NCBI GenBank assembly: GCA_011389755.1
Contig: JAABTR010000555.1
Coordinates: 1 to 5,277 of the forward strand
Reading direction: 5' to 3'
Source of the DNA: Deltaproteobacteria bacterium
GTDB taxonomy: Bacteria > Myxococcota_A > Polyangia > JAAYKL01
Length of the DNA stretch: 5,277 bases
The notes under the pieces were generated by a model. That model was not told where the DNA came from. It ran no database searches and was given only the letters and a program-made list of their open reading frames with translations. A program made the translations under genes and the position numbers. Below, piece by piece: positions 1 to 5,277 of this stretch. Numbering within the stretch: position 1 is the first letter of the stretch; each line of letters begins with the position of its first letter.

Positions 1-280
1 CGATCTTCCCGATGTTGTAGAGCAAAGATGGTGTCGGGCGTATGTGGTACGACTCCTCGAAGGCGGCCAGCGCCGACTCATACCTTTGAGCGCTAAACTC
101 CTCGACGCCGGTCTCGAACAGGGTGCGAGCCAGGGCCTTGTTATTGTCGGCGGCGGCGATGGCCGGGGCGATGAGGCAGACCAAAGAAAGCACCGTGCTT
201 ATGCCGCGTCGCATGGCCTGGCAGCGCCCAGATTGTGCGATGGTCTCACCGCTTGAGTCGTTGTTTTTTGTGCTCATCAT
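1..280 (-). CDS. Exported TPR-repeat protein, N-terminal part (runs off left edge)
   Basis: This is the first 93 codons of a gene read leftwards; the rest lies outside the window. Its ATG at 280 overlaps the kinase stop codon (ATGATGA, with a second in-frame ATG at 277), so the two genes are probably translationally coupled. Residues 23-45 look like a Sec signal peptide: MRR, then a hydrophobic stretch (ISTVLSLVCLIAPAIA) and an Ala-rich cleavage zone before ADNN. Residues 48-90 fit one tetratricopeptide repeat and the start of another (ALARTLF..G...F....YESAL..FE.SY...P.PSLLYNIG). This form is common in periplasmic TPR proteins of myxobacteria-like bacteria. TPRs usually mediate protein-protein contacts; no enzymatic function is visible. 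No good Shine-Dalgarno precedes 280, 277 or the internal ATG at 214. The last would give a textbook signal peptide without the 22-residue leader, so the exact start is uncertain. Confidence 0.75.
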   Translation of the reverse strand, partial: MMSTKNNDSSGETIAQSGRCQAMRRGISTVLSLVCLIAPAIAAADNNKALARTLFETGVEEFSAQRYESALAAFEESYHIRPTPSLLYNIGKI

Positions 281-1911
281 TCATACTCGGAGATGATTTG
301 TGTTTGGAAACGACCCGAGACAACCCCTTCCTCGGGGGCCTCGGCGGGTGTGCTTTTATTGTGGCGGCGCTTGTTCGGCGGTCGTTTGATGGGCGGAACA
401 AAGGACGCCGCGGGGACCTTTTCCGGGTCGGCCGGTTCGGTCTTCGAAGCAGCGGACGGCTCGAAGAGCTCGACGACCGAGTCTTTCGCCTCGTGGCTCG
501 AAGGCTCCTCGGGTGAGGTGTCTTGTTGACGCGCCTTCGCCCTCTCGTGCAAGGGATCCAAGCCCTGGGGCTCGATCTCGCGGACCACCGGCGAAGAACG
601 ATCTTCTGGGATGACGGTGACAGCCTCTGTGGTGGCGTGCCTGGACCACCACGCCACCGAGACGCCGGAGACCACGACGATGACGGCGGTCACCAAGGCG
701 GCTGTCAGTCTCTTCCTCCACGTTCTTTGGTGTTCGGTGCCGGGGCGCTCGCGATCTGTTTGCTGCGTTCGGGCCCGAGAGGCCGACAGAGAAGAGACGG
801 AGGATATGTCGATCTCGCTGATGCGCTGACTCGGCAAGCTCGCCACGCTCGTTTCTTCTTCCATGTCCTCTTCCTGAGCGGCGGACTTGGCCAGGAAGGA
901 GCGGACGGCTTCGCCGACGAAATGATTTCGGGCCTTCAGGCGCTTGGCGAACTCTTCGTTGAACCAGCGCTTGACGTGTGCGGTTTGGGCGACGCCGCCG
1001 TGTTCTTCAGCCAGCTTTTCGAGAGCCGAGGAGAGCTCTTCCGCGTCAAAGTACCGCTGCTGCCTGTCCTTGTGACACGCGCGGGCGACTATCTCATCGA
1101 GTCCCGAAGGCAGGCTTGGATCGACCTGAGACGGCAGCGGCGCGGGAGCTGTGAGGATCTTGTGCACGGCGTCGGACGTCGAGACCCCGCTGCCGAAGGT
1201 GTAGGGCTTTTTGCACGTGCACAGGGCGAACAGGACCAGCCCGAGGGCGTAGATGTCGACGCGGTGGTCGATGCTGGGGCATTGGAACACGTCCGGCGCC
1301 ATGAAGGAGATCTTGCCCTTGAACATCCCGTGGGACGTCAGGTCGGTCTGGCAGCGGCTTTTTGCGACACCGAAGTCGATGATTTTGATGTGACCGCTCT
1401 TGTCGAGCATGATGTTGGACGGGTCGATGTCGCGATGGATGATGTTCAGTTTCGCGCCGCCGGGGAGCGTCGCGGCGTGGACGTGATGGACCGCCTCGCA
1501 CGCGTCGATGACCAGCTTGAAGGCGATCGGTAACGGGACGCGGCGACCCCTTTTTACGAGCGCCTTCAATATCGTCGAGAGGGTCTCGCCCTCGATATAC
1601 TCCATCGCCAGGAACAGGTCTTTGCCCTGGCGCGTCAGACCGTAGACCTTGACCACGTGTGGATGGTTGAGCGCGGCGATGACTTTGGCTTCGTCAATAA
1701 ACATCCGCAGGGCGGACGTGCTCTCGAATTCGATGGTGCGATCGCGGATTTTCTTGACGGCGACAAGCCGGCCGAGGCCTTCGTCTCCTTGCTCGAGCCC
1801 CAAAAACACATCGGCCATCCCTCCGGAACCGAGCTTGGCGACGAGTCGGTATTCGAGGGATAGATCCGCGATCCCGCTGATACGCTTGGCTTTTTTGGAA
1901 AGGCTCTCCAT
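277..1911 (-). CDS. Transmembrane Hanks-type Ser/Thr protein kinase (544 aa)
   Basis: Phosphorylates Ser/Thr on unknown partners. The kinase domain covers about residues 20-304. It has the glycine loop GSGGMADVF (28-36), the ATP-binding Lys53 in VAVKK, the probable helix-C Glu74, the catalytic loop HRDIDPSN (Asp161, Asn166), DFG (Asp179), APD at 205-207 in place of APE, and DIYALG (Asp219). A Ser-rich linker follows (355-378, 10 Ser), then basic residues and one membrane segment at about 402-422. The last 120 residues are Pro/Glu/Lys-rich and probably disordered. The positive-inside rule puts the kinase in the cytoplasm and the tail outside. No PASTA or other sensor domain is recognisable. 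The frame is open to an ATG at 2019, but ATG 1911 is chosen because AAGGAG lies 6 nt before it and the 36-residue extension looks non-coding. HRDIDPSN has Asp where most Ser/Thr kinases have Lys. That is a variant of a loop known to vary in bacterial kinases, and every essential residue is present, so activity is likely. Confidence 0.93.
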   Translation of the reverse strand: MESLSKKAKRISGIADLSLEYRLVAKLGSGGMADVFLGLEQGDEGLGRLVAVKKIRDRTIEFESTSALRMFIDEAKVIAALNHPHVVKVYGLTRQGKDLFLAMEYIEGETLSTILKALVKRGRRVPLPIAFKLVIDACEAVHHVHAATLPGGAKLNIIHRDIDPSNIMLDKSGHIKIIDFGVAKSRCQTDLTSHGMFKGKISFMAPDVFQCPSIDHRVDIYALGLVLFALCTCKKPYTFGSGVSTSDAVHKILTAPAPLPSQVDPSLPSGLDEIVARACHKDRQQRYFDAEELSSALEKLAEEHGGVAQTAHVKRWFNEEFAKRLKARNHFVGEAVRSFLAKSAAQEEDMEEETSVASLPSQRISEIDISSVSSLSASRARTQQTDRERPGTEHQRTWRKRLTAALVTAVIVVVSGVSVAWWSRHATTEAVTVIPEDRSSPVVREIEPQGLDPLHERAKARQQDTSPEEPSSHEAKDSVVELFEPSAASKTEPADPEKVPAASFVPPIKRPPNKRRHNKSTPAEAPEEGVVSGRFQTQIISEYE

Positions 1912-1917
1912 TGTGCG

Positions 1918-1923
1918 CTCCTT
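1918..1923 (-). promoter_or_regulatory. Shine-Dalgarno site that sets the kinase start
   Basis: Read on the minus strand this is AAGGAG, 6 nt before ATG 1911. It is a near-perfect ribosome binding site and is the main reason for preferring 1911 over the upstream in-frame ATG at 2019, which has no such site. Confidence 0.8.
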
Positions 1924-2056
1924 GGGGCCGATAAATGAACCGACTGCGCGGCAATCTACCGGGGTTTCATGACCGTCTCGTGAAGGAGCTGCGAAGATAC
2001 GGTCGACACTTGTTGACATTATCGAAACGCAGGCTTCGTCGTCTCGAAATGTAAAA

Positions 2057-2071
2057 TCTCGTCCAACGAGA
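2057..2071. repeat. Short inverted repeat, possible operator
   Basis: TCTCGT and ACGAGA form a perfect 6-bp dyad around CCA. It lies about 134 bp upstream of the start point predicted from the sigma-54 element and about 150 bp upstream of the kinase start codon, so it could serve either gene. A dyad this short can occur by chance in a region of this size. Confidence 0.25.
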
Positions 2072-2108
2072 GCCCAGAGCCTTGAATCCGGTTTCCCGGG
2101 ACAGACTT

Positions 2109-2123
2109 GCCGGCCATGCCGGC
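2109..2123. repeat. GCCGGC-CAT-GCCGGC dyad, possible activator site
   Basis: Two copies of the palindromic hexamer GCCGGC flank CAT, giving an inverted repeat centred about 82 bp upstream of the predicted sigma-54 start point. Enhancer-binding proteins that activate sigma-54 promoters usually bind dyads roughly 80-150 bp upstream, so the position fits. The sequence matches no specific activator site known to me. GC-rich hexamers are common in this DNA, so confidence is low. Confidence 0.3.
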
Positions 2124-2170
2124 GAACGAATCTGCGCTGATGACGAGGACTTGAAGGGCTTCTCTGGATG

Positions 2171-2187
2171 TTGGTACGTCGCTTGCT
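2171..2187 (+). promoter_or_regulatory. Sigma-54 (RpoN) -24/-12 promoter for the START-GT-GH38 genes
   Basis: TTGGTACGTCGCTTGCT matches the consensus TGGCACG-N4-TTGC(A/T) at 11 of 12 specified positions; the only change is C to T in the -24 box. The invariant GG (2173-2174) and GC (2185-2186) are exactly 10 nt apart, as sigma-54 requires. The predicted start point is about 2198, giving a leader of roughly 85 nt before ATG 2283. It points into the three-gene plus-strand cluster and sits in non-coding DNA. Transcription from such a promoter needs an ATP-dependent enhancer-binding activator; none is encoded in the window. Confidence 0.7.
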
Positions 2188-2267
2188 GCCACATCGTTTC
2201 GTAGGCGAAAATGTCCGCGTGCCCGCTACATTATCTCCCAGAGGGACGAGCCGCGGACCCGATGAGA

Positions 2268-2274
2268 AGAAGGG
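2268..2274 (+). promoter_or_regulatory. Shine-Dalgarno site that sets the START-protein start
   Basis: AGAAGGG ends 8 nt before ATG 2283. In-frame ATGs at 2211 and 2262 have no comparable site at proper spacing, and only the 2283 start places a signal peptide at the extreme N-terminus. Confidence 0.65.
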
Positions 2275-2282
2275 TGCGAGCC

Positions 2283-2924
2283 ATGAAAATGCTCACATTA
2301 GGGACGCTGGTTCTTTGGGTCCTCAGCTCGGCCGCCTCTGAGCGCGGCGTCGAGATGACCCCTTTGGGGCAGAGCTTAGAAGAAAGCGGGTTCGAGAAGA
2401 TCGACGAACGCAAAGGCGTGAAGGTTTACAAAGACAGTGATTCAGATGTCATTCGAGTCGCGGCCGAGGGGATCTTTGCGGGATCTCCGGAGGAGGTTTT
2501 TCAAGTTCTTACGGACTACGACGTCCAAAAAAGCGCCATCGAGCGGGTCGTTCAAAGTCGTGTCTTGTCGAGAGACGACAGCTCGCTCGTGGTGTACCAG
2601 CACCTCGATCTTCCGTTTATCGACGACAGGGATTTTGTCCTCTCGGTGACGTGGGGGCGGTCCAAGGATGCGCGGTGGATCGTTTATCACGCGATGGATG
2701 ACGCAGCGGTGCCGGTTGAGGATGACATCGTTCGGGTCAAGGTCCACGACGGGAGCTGGCAGATCACGCCGGCTCAACAAGGGTCGTCCTTTGTCCGCTT
2801 TCAAAACCGCATCGACCTGTCGGGCGTATTTCCGATGTGGATGGCCAAAATGGGCGCCGGTCGGGAGCTGCCGAGGCTCTTCGAGAATCTTCGAGCTTTG
2901 GTGAAAAAGAAGACAGGTCGATAG
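2283..2924 (+). CDS. Exported START-domain lipid-binding protein (213 aa)
   Basis: START domains (SRPBCC fold) enclose one lipid or other hydrophobic molecule in a deep pocket and act in lipid transfer or sensing. Residues 1-19 (MKMLTLGTLVLWVLSSAAS) form a signal peptide, so the protein probably works in the periplasm. The START fold fills about residues 30-210. Visible family hallmarks are GVKVYKDSDSDV (45-56), SPEEVFQVLTDYD (68-80), LPFIDDRDFVLSV (110-122, with the typical DRDFV), a GSWQITP strand (157-163), and the C-terminal helix region beginning GVFPMWMAK (181-189). About 200 residues is the normal length for a single-domain START protein. The frame is open from ATG 2211, but ATG 2283 has AGAAGGG 8 nt upstream and puts the signal peptide first. 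It is the first gene of a tight cluster, 19 bp before a lipid glycosyltransferase, which suggests that its ligand is that enzyme's substrate or product. The ligand itself cannot be told from sequence. Confidence 0.85.
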   Translation: MKMLTLGTLVLWVLSSAASERGVEMTPLGQSLEESGFEKIDERKGVKVYKDSDSDVIRVAAEGIFAGSPEEVFQVLTDYDVQKSAIERVVQSRVLSRDDSSLVVYQHLDLPFIDDRDFVLSVTWGRSKDARWIVYHAMDDAAVPVEDDIVRVKVHDGSWQITPAQQGSSFVRFQNRIDLSGVFPMWMAKMGAGRELPRLFENLRALVKKKTGR

Positions 2925-2943
2925 AAAGGCAAGGTCTATCATC

Positions 2944-4173
2944 ATGACTCTCGAAATGTTTTTCGGTTTGTTGGGAGCCGCGGTGGCAGCGGCTCTGGGG
3001 CTTGTGTACCTGCGCTACCGCAGGGGCTTCGAGCTCGGGCAGCGGCCTGTCTCGATGAAAAAATATCCATCGATTACAGTGATTCGACCCATCAAGGGGA
3101 TGGACGCCGGCCTCGAACGCAATGTCCGCGCGGCTCTCGATCACGGCTACGCAGGGCCTGTCGAGACGCTGTTTGTCTTCGATGGCCCGGATGAGCCCGG
3201 CGTCCCCATCGTGCAAGAGGCTATCGACGCGTTCAGGCGAGAGGGGGGAGGAGATTCGCCGGCGAGGATACTTTACTCAGGCGACCCCCCCAAGGACCGC
3301 ACAGGTAAGCTTCACGCGATGATCCGCGGCCTCAAAGGCGCACGCAAAGAGCTCATCGCGTTCGCCGACTCGGACACCAGGCCCCATCGCCAAAGCCTGA
3401 GCGTGCTCGTGGAGACGCTGCTTCAGCGAAAGGACAACGGATCGGCGTTTTTGCCCGTGTCGGTCGTCATGCCGCCCAAGACGTTCGGTGACGCGGGCTA
3501 CGCTCTGCTTCTCAACGCGCTGTATAGCCCTTTCGCCGCCAAATCCGCTCAGAGGCGACAGGGGACGCTGCCTTTTATCATGGGGCAGATGATGGTGTTT
3601 CGGCGAAAAACCATCGAAGCCATCGGAGGGCTCGAGAGCGCGGAGGGCCAGCTCGTGGACGATATGTTCTTGGGGCGGCGCGTGTCCGAGGTCGGCCTGC
3701 GCAATGCCGTCGCCCCTGACCGGCTTTCCATTGTGGAGAACGGCATCGGGATCGGGGATTTCTGGGGGCACTTTATACGCTGGATCGCATTTTCACGCAG
3801 TGGGCTGCCCTCCAAGGAGCTCAAGCTGGGGCCGTGGCTCGTGGGCATGACTTTTTGGCTGGGAGCCGCAGGCGCCGGGGTTGCGGCAGCGCTCGGTGCC
3901 AGTGTCGCTTTTGGGGGCCTTTTTGCGGTTCCCATGTCCGTGATAGCGCTGATGCTCGGGCTCAACCGAGCGGCGGGAGGAGCGCGTTTGTCCTATCGCG
4001 GGCTCGCGATGGGGCTGCTCATCTTTTTGGTCGCCCCTGTGGTCTACGTGAAGGTGCTTGTGGGGCGCAGCGTGAGCTGGCGGGGTCGAAGCTACGCTCT
4101 GGGGTCCGACGCCCGCCTCGATAAGGGCGGACCGCTGGGGAGCCGGGACGGGGCGGATAATCGAGCGGCTTGA
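2944..4173 (+). CDS. Membrane glycosyltransferase of the ceramide glucosyltransferase/HpnI type (GT2/GT21, 409 aa)
   Basis: Predicted to transfer a sugar from a nucleotide donor to a membrane lipid on the cytoplasmic face. One membrane segment (about 4-24) precedes a GT-A domain (about 43-285), followed by two or three membrane segments (about 296-343 and 353-374). Features shared with ceramide glucosyltransferases are SITVIRPIKGMD (43-54), the D1 region VFDGPDEPG (78-86), GKLHAMIRGLKGA (121-133), the D2 motif ADSD (141-144), the D3 motif QLVDDMFLG (236-244), and HFIRW (276-280) at the (Q/R)XXRW position. The C-terminal VSWRGRSYALG (377-387) resembles the WRGRxY end of HpnI and related enzymes. 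The first residue of the QXXRW motif is His here. AAGGT lies about 8 nt before ATG 2944, and only 19 bp separate it from the START gene, so they are probably co-transcribed. The acceptor could be ceramide, a hopanoid or a diacylglycerol; sequence alone does not decide. Confidence 0.85.
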   Translation: MTLEMFFGLLGAAVAAALGLVYLRYRRGFELGQRPVSMKKYPSITVIRPIKGMDAGLERNVRAALDHGYAGPVETLFVFDGPDEPGVPIVQEAIDAFRREGGGDSPARILYSGDPPKDRTGKLHAMIRGLKGARKELIAFADSDTRPHRQSLSVLVETLLQRKDNGSAFLPVSVVMPPKTFGDAGYALLLNALYSPFAAKSAQRRQGTLPFIMGQMMVFRRKTIEAIGGLESAEGQLVDDMFLGRRVSEVGLRNAVAPDRLSIVENGIGIGDFWGHFIRWIAFSRSGLPSKELKLGPWLVGMTFWLGAAGAGVAAALGASVAFGGLFAVPMSVIALMLGLNRAAGGARLSYRGLAMGLLIFLVAPVVYVKVLVGRSVSWRGRSYALGSDARLDKGGPLGSRDGADNRAA

Positions 4174-4176
4174 GCC

Positions 4177-4185
4177 AAAGGTGAG
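4177..4185 (+). promoter_or_regulatory. Shine-Dalgarno site that sets the GH38 start
   Basis: AAAGGTGAG lies 7 nt before ATG 4193 and favours that start over the in-frame GTG at 4181, which falls inside the site, and over the adjacent ATG at 4196. Confidence 0.7.
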
Positions 4186-4192
4186 TGGTGCC

Positions 4193-5277
4193 ATGATGGG
4201 GACAAATGAGGCGTCTGATCGAACCCGTGAAGGGGCGTTGCGCGAGCGGCTGGGCATTCCGGCGTCTGCGGACCGGGTTTTAATCTTCGCGGAGACGAGC
4301 CACTGGGATCCCAACTGGCTTTACACCTCAAAGGAGTATTATGCCCGGCGCATCGAGCGGATCCTCGACGATGCCATCGAGGCGCTCGCGGTTGAGCCGC
4401 GCCGGGTGTTCTCGATAGAGGCGCTCTTTTTTTTGCGGATGTACTTCGAGAAGCGGCCGGATCGCCGGGAGACCATTCGCCGACTGGTCAACGATAAACG
4501 GCTTCGACTGACTGGAACCGGGCTCACCACGCCGGATACGGTCTTGCCCAAGACCGAATCCATTTTTCGCGATTACTTGCTGGGTCGGCGCTGGCTTGTG
4601 GAAAACGGCATGACCCAAGAGCCCACTTTGGCGTACCTACCCGACGATTTCGGCTGCAGCCCGGCCCTGCCTTCGATATGCCGCGCCATGGGTTACGACA
4701 AGATCGGCATGACGCGGATCGACGGGATGTACTTCGTGGGCACGGATCTGCGCCCTCGGTCCGCCTTTCCCCTACCCGGCTCGAGCGCGGAGCTGCTCGC
4801 CGAGACTCTCCGCACAAGCGATTTCGTCTGGCGCGGCTCCGACGGGAGCGAGGCGCTGTGCCACTGGAACGCCTTCAACTACTTTCAAGGCGACATGCTG
4901 GCGCACATGGGGATCATCAGGTGGATGGGGCGGGTTTACGGCATCTCCTGGAGAAGCCAGCGACACCTGGCGCGTCGCATGCGGCGGTATGTCTCCCAGC
5001 TCGGTCCCCTGTCCCGCACGCCGTACATGTTTTGCCCCATCGGCTGCGATTTCAACTCACCCATCGAAGGGCTGTGCGGGCTCCTCGACAGCTACAACGA
5101 GCGCGATGCCGAGCGGACCGGTGTCTTCGCGGTCAACGCTACCATGGAGGACTACCTGGAGCTCGTGGGATGCCACAGGGACGAGCTTCCCACCTTGGAG
5201 CTGGATCCAAACCCCTACTGGATGGGGTTTTACGCAAGCCGGCCCGAGGCAAAGAGGGCGTGCAATCGCATCGTGCG
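4193..5277 (+). CDS. Glycoside hydrolase family 38 (alpha-mannosidase-like), N-terminal part (runs off right edge)
   Basis: The first 361 codons of a longer gene; the frame stays open to the window end. GH38 enzymes are zinc-dependent retaining alpha-mannosidases. The catalytic domain starts at about residue 28. TSHWDPNWL (35-43) supplies His37 and Asp39, matching the HxDxxW zinc-binding motif. RVFSIEALFFLRMYFE (71-86) fits the F-(S)-x-E segment. RLTGTGLTTPDTVLPKTES (105-123) matches the 'GGG...DE' region. PDDFGCSPALP (150-160) matches the nucleophile motif DxFGHS, with Asp151 as predicted nucleophile. The 114-residue distance from His37 to Asp151 equals that between H90 and D204 of Drosophila Golgi mannosidase II as I recall it. 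Cys155 replaces the usual His of FGHS. There is no signal peptide, so it is probably cytoplasmic. The second catalytic half, the last zinc-ligand His and the beta-sandwich domains are beyond the edge. It follows the glycosyltransferase by 19 bp, suggesting co-transcription and a shared glycan. Its specificity (mannolipid, mannosylglycerate or other) is unknown. Confidence 0.85.
   Translation, partial: MMGTNEASDRTREGALRERLGIPASADRVLIFAETSHWDPNWLYTSKEYYARRIERILDDAIEALAVEPRRVFSIEALFFLRMYFEKRPDRRETIRRLVNDKRLRLTGTGLTTPDTVLPKTESIFRDYLLGRRWLVENGMTQEPTLAYLPDDFGCSPALPSICRAMGYDKIGMTRIDGMYFVGTDLRPRSAFPLPGSSAELLAETLRTSDFVWRGSDGSEALCHWNAFNYFQGDMLAHMGIIRWMGRVYGISWRSQRHLARRMRRYVSQLGPLSRTPYMFCPIGCDFNSPIEGLCGLLDSYNERDAERTGVFAVNATMEDYLELVGCHRDELPTLELDPNPYWMGFYASRPEAKRACNRIV

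Larger units (their letters stand above)
1912..2282. other. Divergent intergenic regulatory region
   Basis: This 371-bp gap separates the minus-strand kinase from the plus-strand START gene, so it should hold promoters for both. On the plus side a sigma-54-type element lies at 2171-2187, with dyads at 2057-2071 and 2109-2123. No convincing sigma-70 promoter was found for the kinase; the best -10-like string on the minus strand (GATAAT, 2018-2023) has no matching -35. Open frames crossing the gap lack ribosome binding sites and recognisable protein character. No tRNA, terminator or mobile element was seen. Confidence 0.7.

Noticed and set aside
523..1533. Long plus-strand open frame (336 codons) opposite the kinase gene
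   Set aside because: It lies wholly antisense to a clear kinase, its translation has no recognisable domain and it has no convincing ribosome site. Long antisense frames are expected in GC-rich coding DNA.
2013..2018. TTGACA, a perfect sigma-70 -35 hexamer on the plus strand
   Set aside because: No -10-like hexamer lies 16-18 nt downstream; the nearest AT-rich string (TAAAAT at 2052-2057) is 33 nt away. The match is probably chance.
1912..2019. N-terminal extension of the kinase from ATG 2019
   Set aside because: No Shine-Dalgarno precedes 2019, the 36 extra residues have no domain character, and AAGGAG sits at ideal spacing before ATG 1911.
1967..2194. Minus-strand open frame of 75 codons in the divergent gap
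   Set aside because: No ribosome site, low-complexity Arg/Ser-rich translation, and it overlaps the sigma-54 element and the upstream part of the kinase leader.
2211..2282. Upstream starts (ATG 2211 or 2262) for the START protein
   Set aside because: They would bury the signal peptide behind 24 or 7 extra residues and lack a well-spaced ribosome site, unlike ATG 2283.
2442..2945. Minus-strand open frame of 167 codons opposite the START gene
   Set aside because: Antisense shadow of a gene with clear START motifs; no domain or ribosome site of its own.
3793..4314. Minus-strand open frame of 173 codons across the end of the glycosyltransferase gene and the start of the GH38 gene
   Set aside because: Opposite two well-supported genes, with a low-complexity Pro/Arg/His-rich translation and no family resemblance.

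Overview
The window is GC-rich, gene-dense bacterial DNA. A large membrane-anchored Hanks-type Ser/Thr kinase is coupled to an exported TPR protein, and there is a predicted sigma-54 promoter. This combination suggests a Myxococcota or related 'deltaproteobacterial' lineage. That is inferred from gene style only; no rRNA or other marker gene is present.

Layout. Left, minus strand (1-1911): a transmembrane Ser/Thr protein kinase (277-1911) is followed with an ATGATGA overlap by the start of an exported TPR-repeat protein (1-280), which runs off the left edge. Middle (1912-2282): a 371-bp divergent intergenic region with a near-consensus sigma-54 -24/-12 element at 2171-2187 pointing right, and two short dyads upstream of it that could bind regulators. 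Right, plus strand (2283-5277): three tightly packed genes with 19-bp gaps. They are an exported START-domain lipid-binding protein (2283-2924), a membrane family 2/21-type glycosyltransferase resembling ceramide glucosyltransferase and HpnI (2944-4173), and the N-terminal catalytic part of a family 38 alpha-mannosidase-like hydrolase (4193 to the right edge).

How the genes may work together. The plus-strand genes read as a small glycolipid module: a soluble lipid carrier, a membrane enzyme that adds a sugar to a lipid, and a glycosidase that could trim or recycle the sugar. The predicted sigma-54 promoter would make this module conditional on an enhancer-binding activator, which is not in the window. 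The divergent kinase and its TPR partner look like a separate envelope-spanning signalling pair; a regulatory link to the glycolipid genes is possible but rests only on adjacency. The lipid acceptor, the sugar donor and the glycosidase substrate cannot be read from the sequence.
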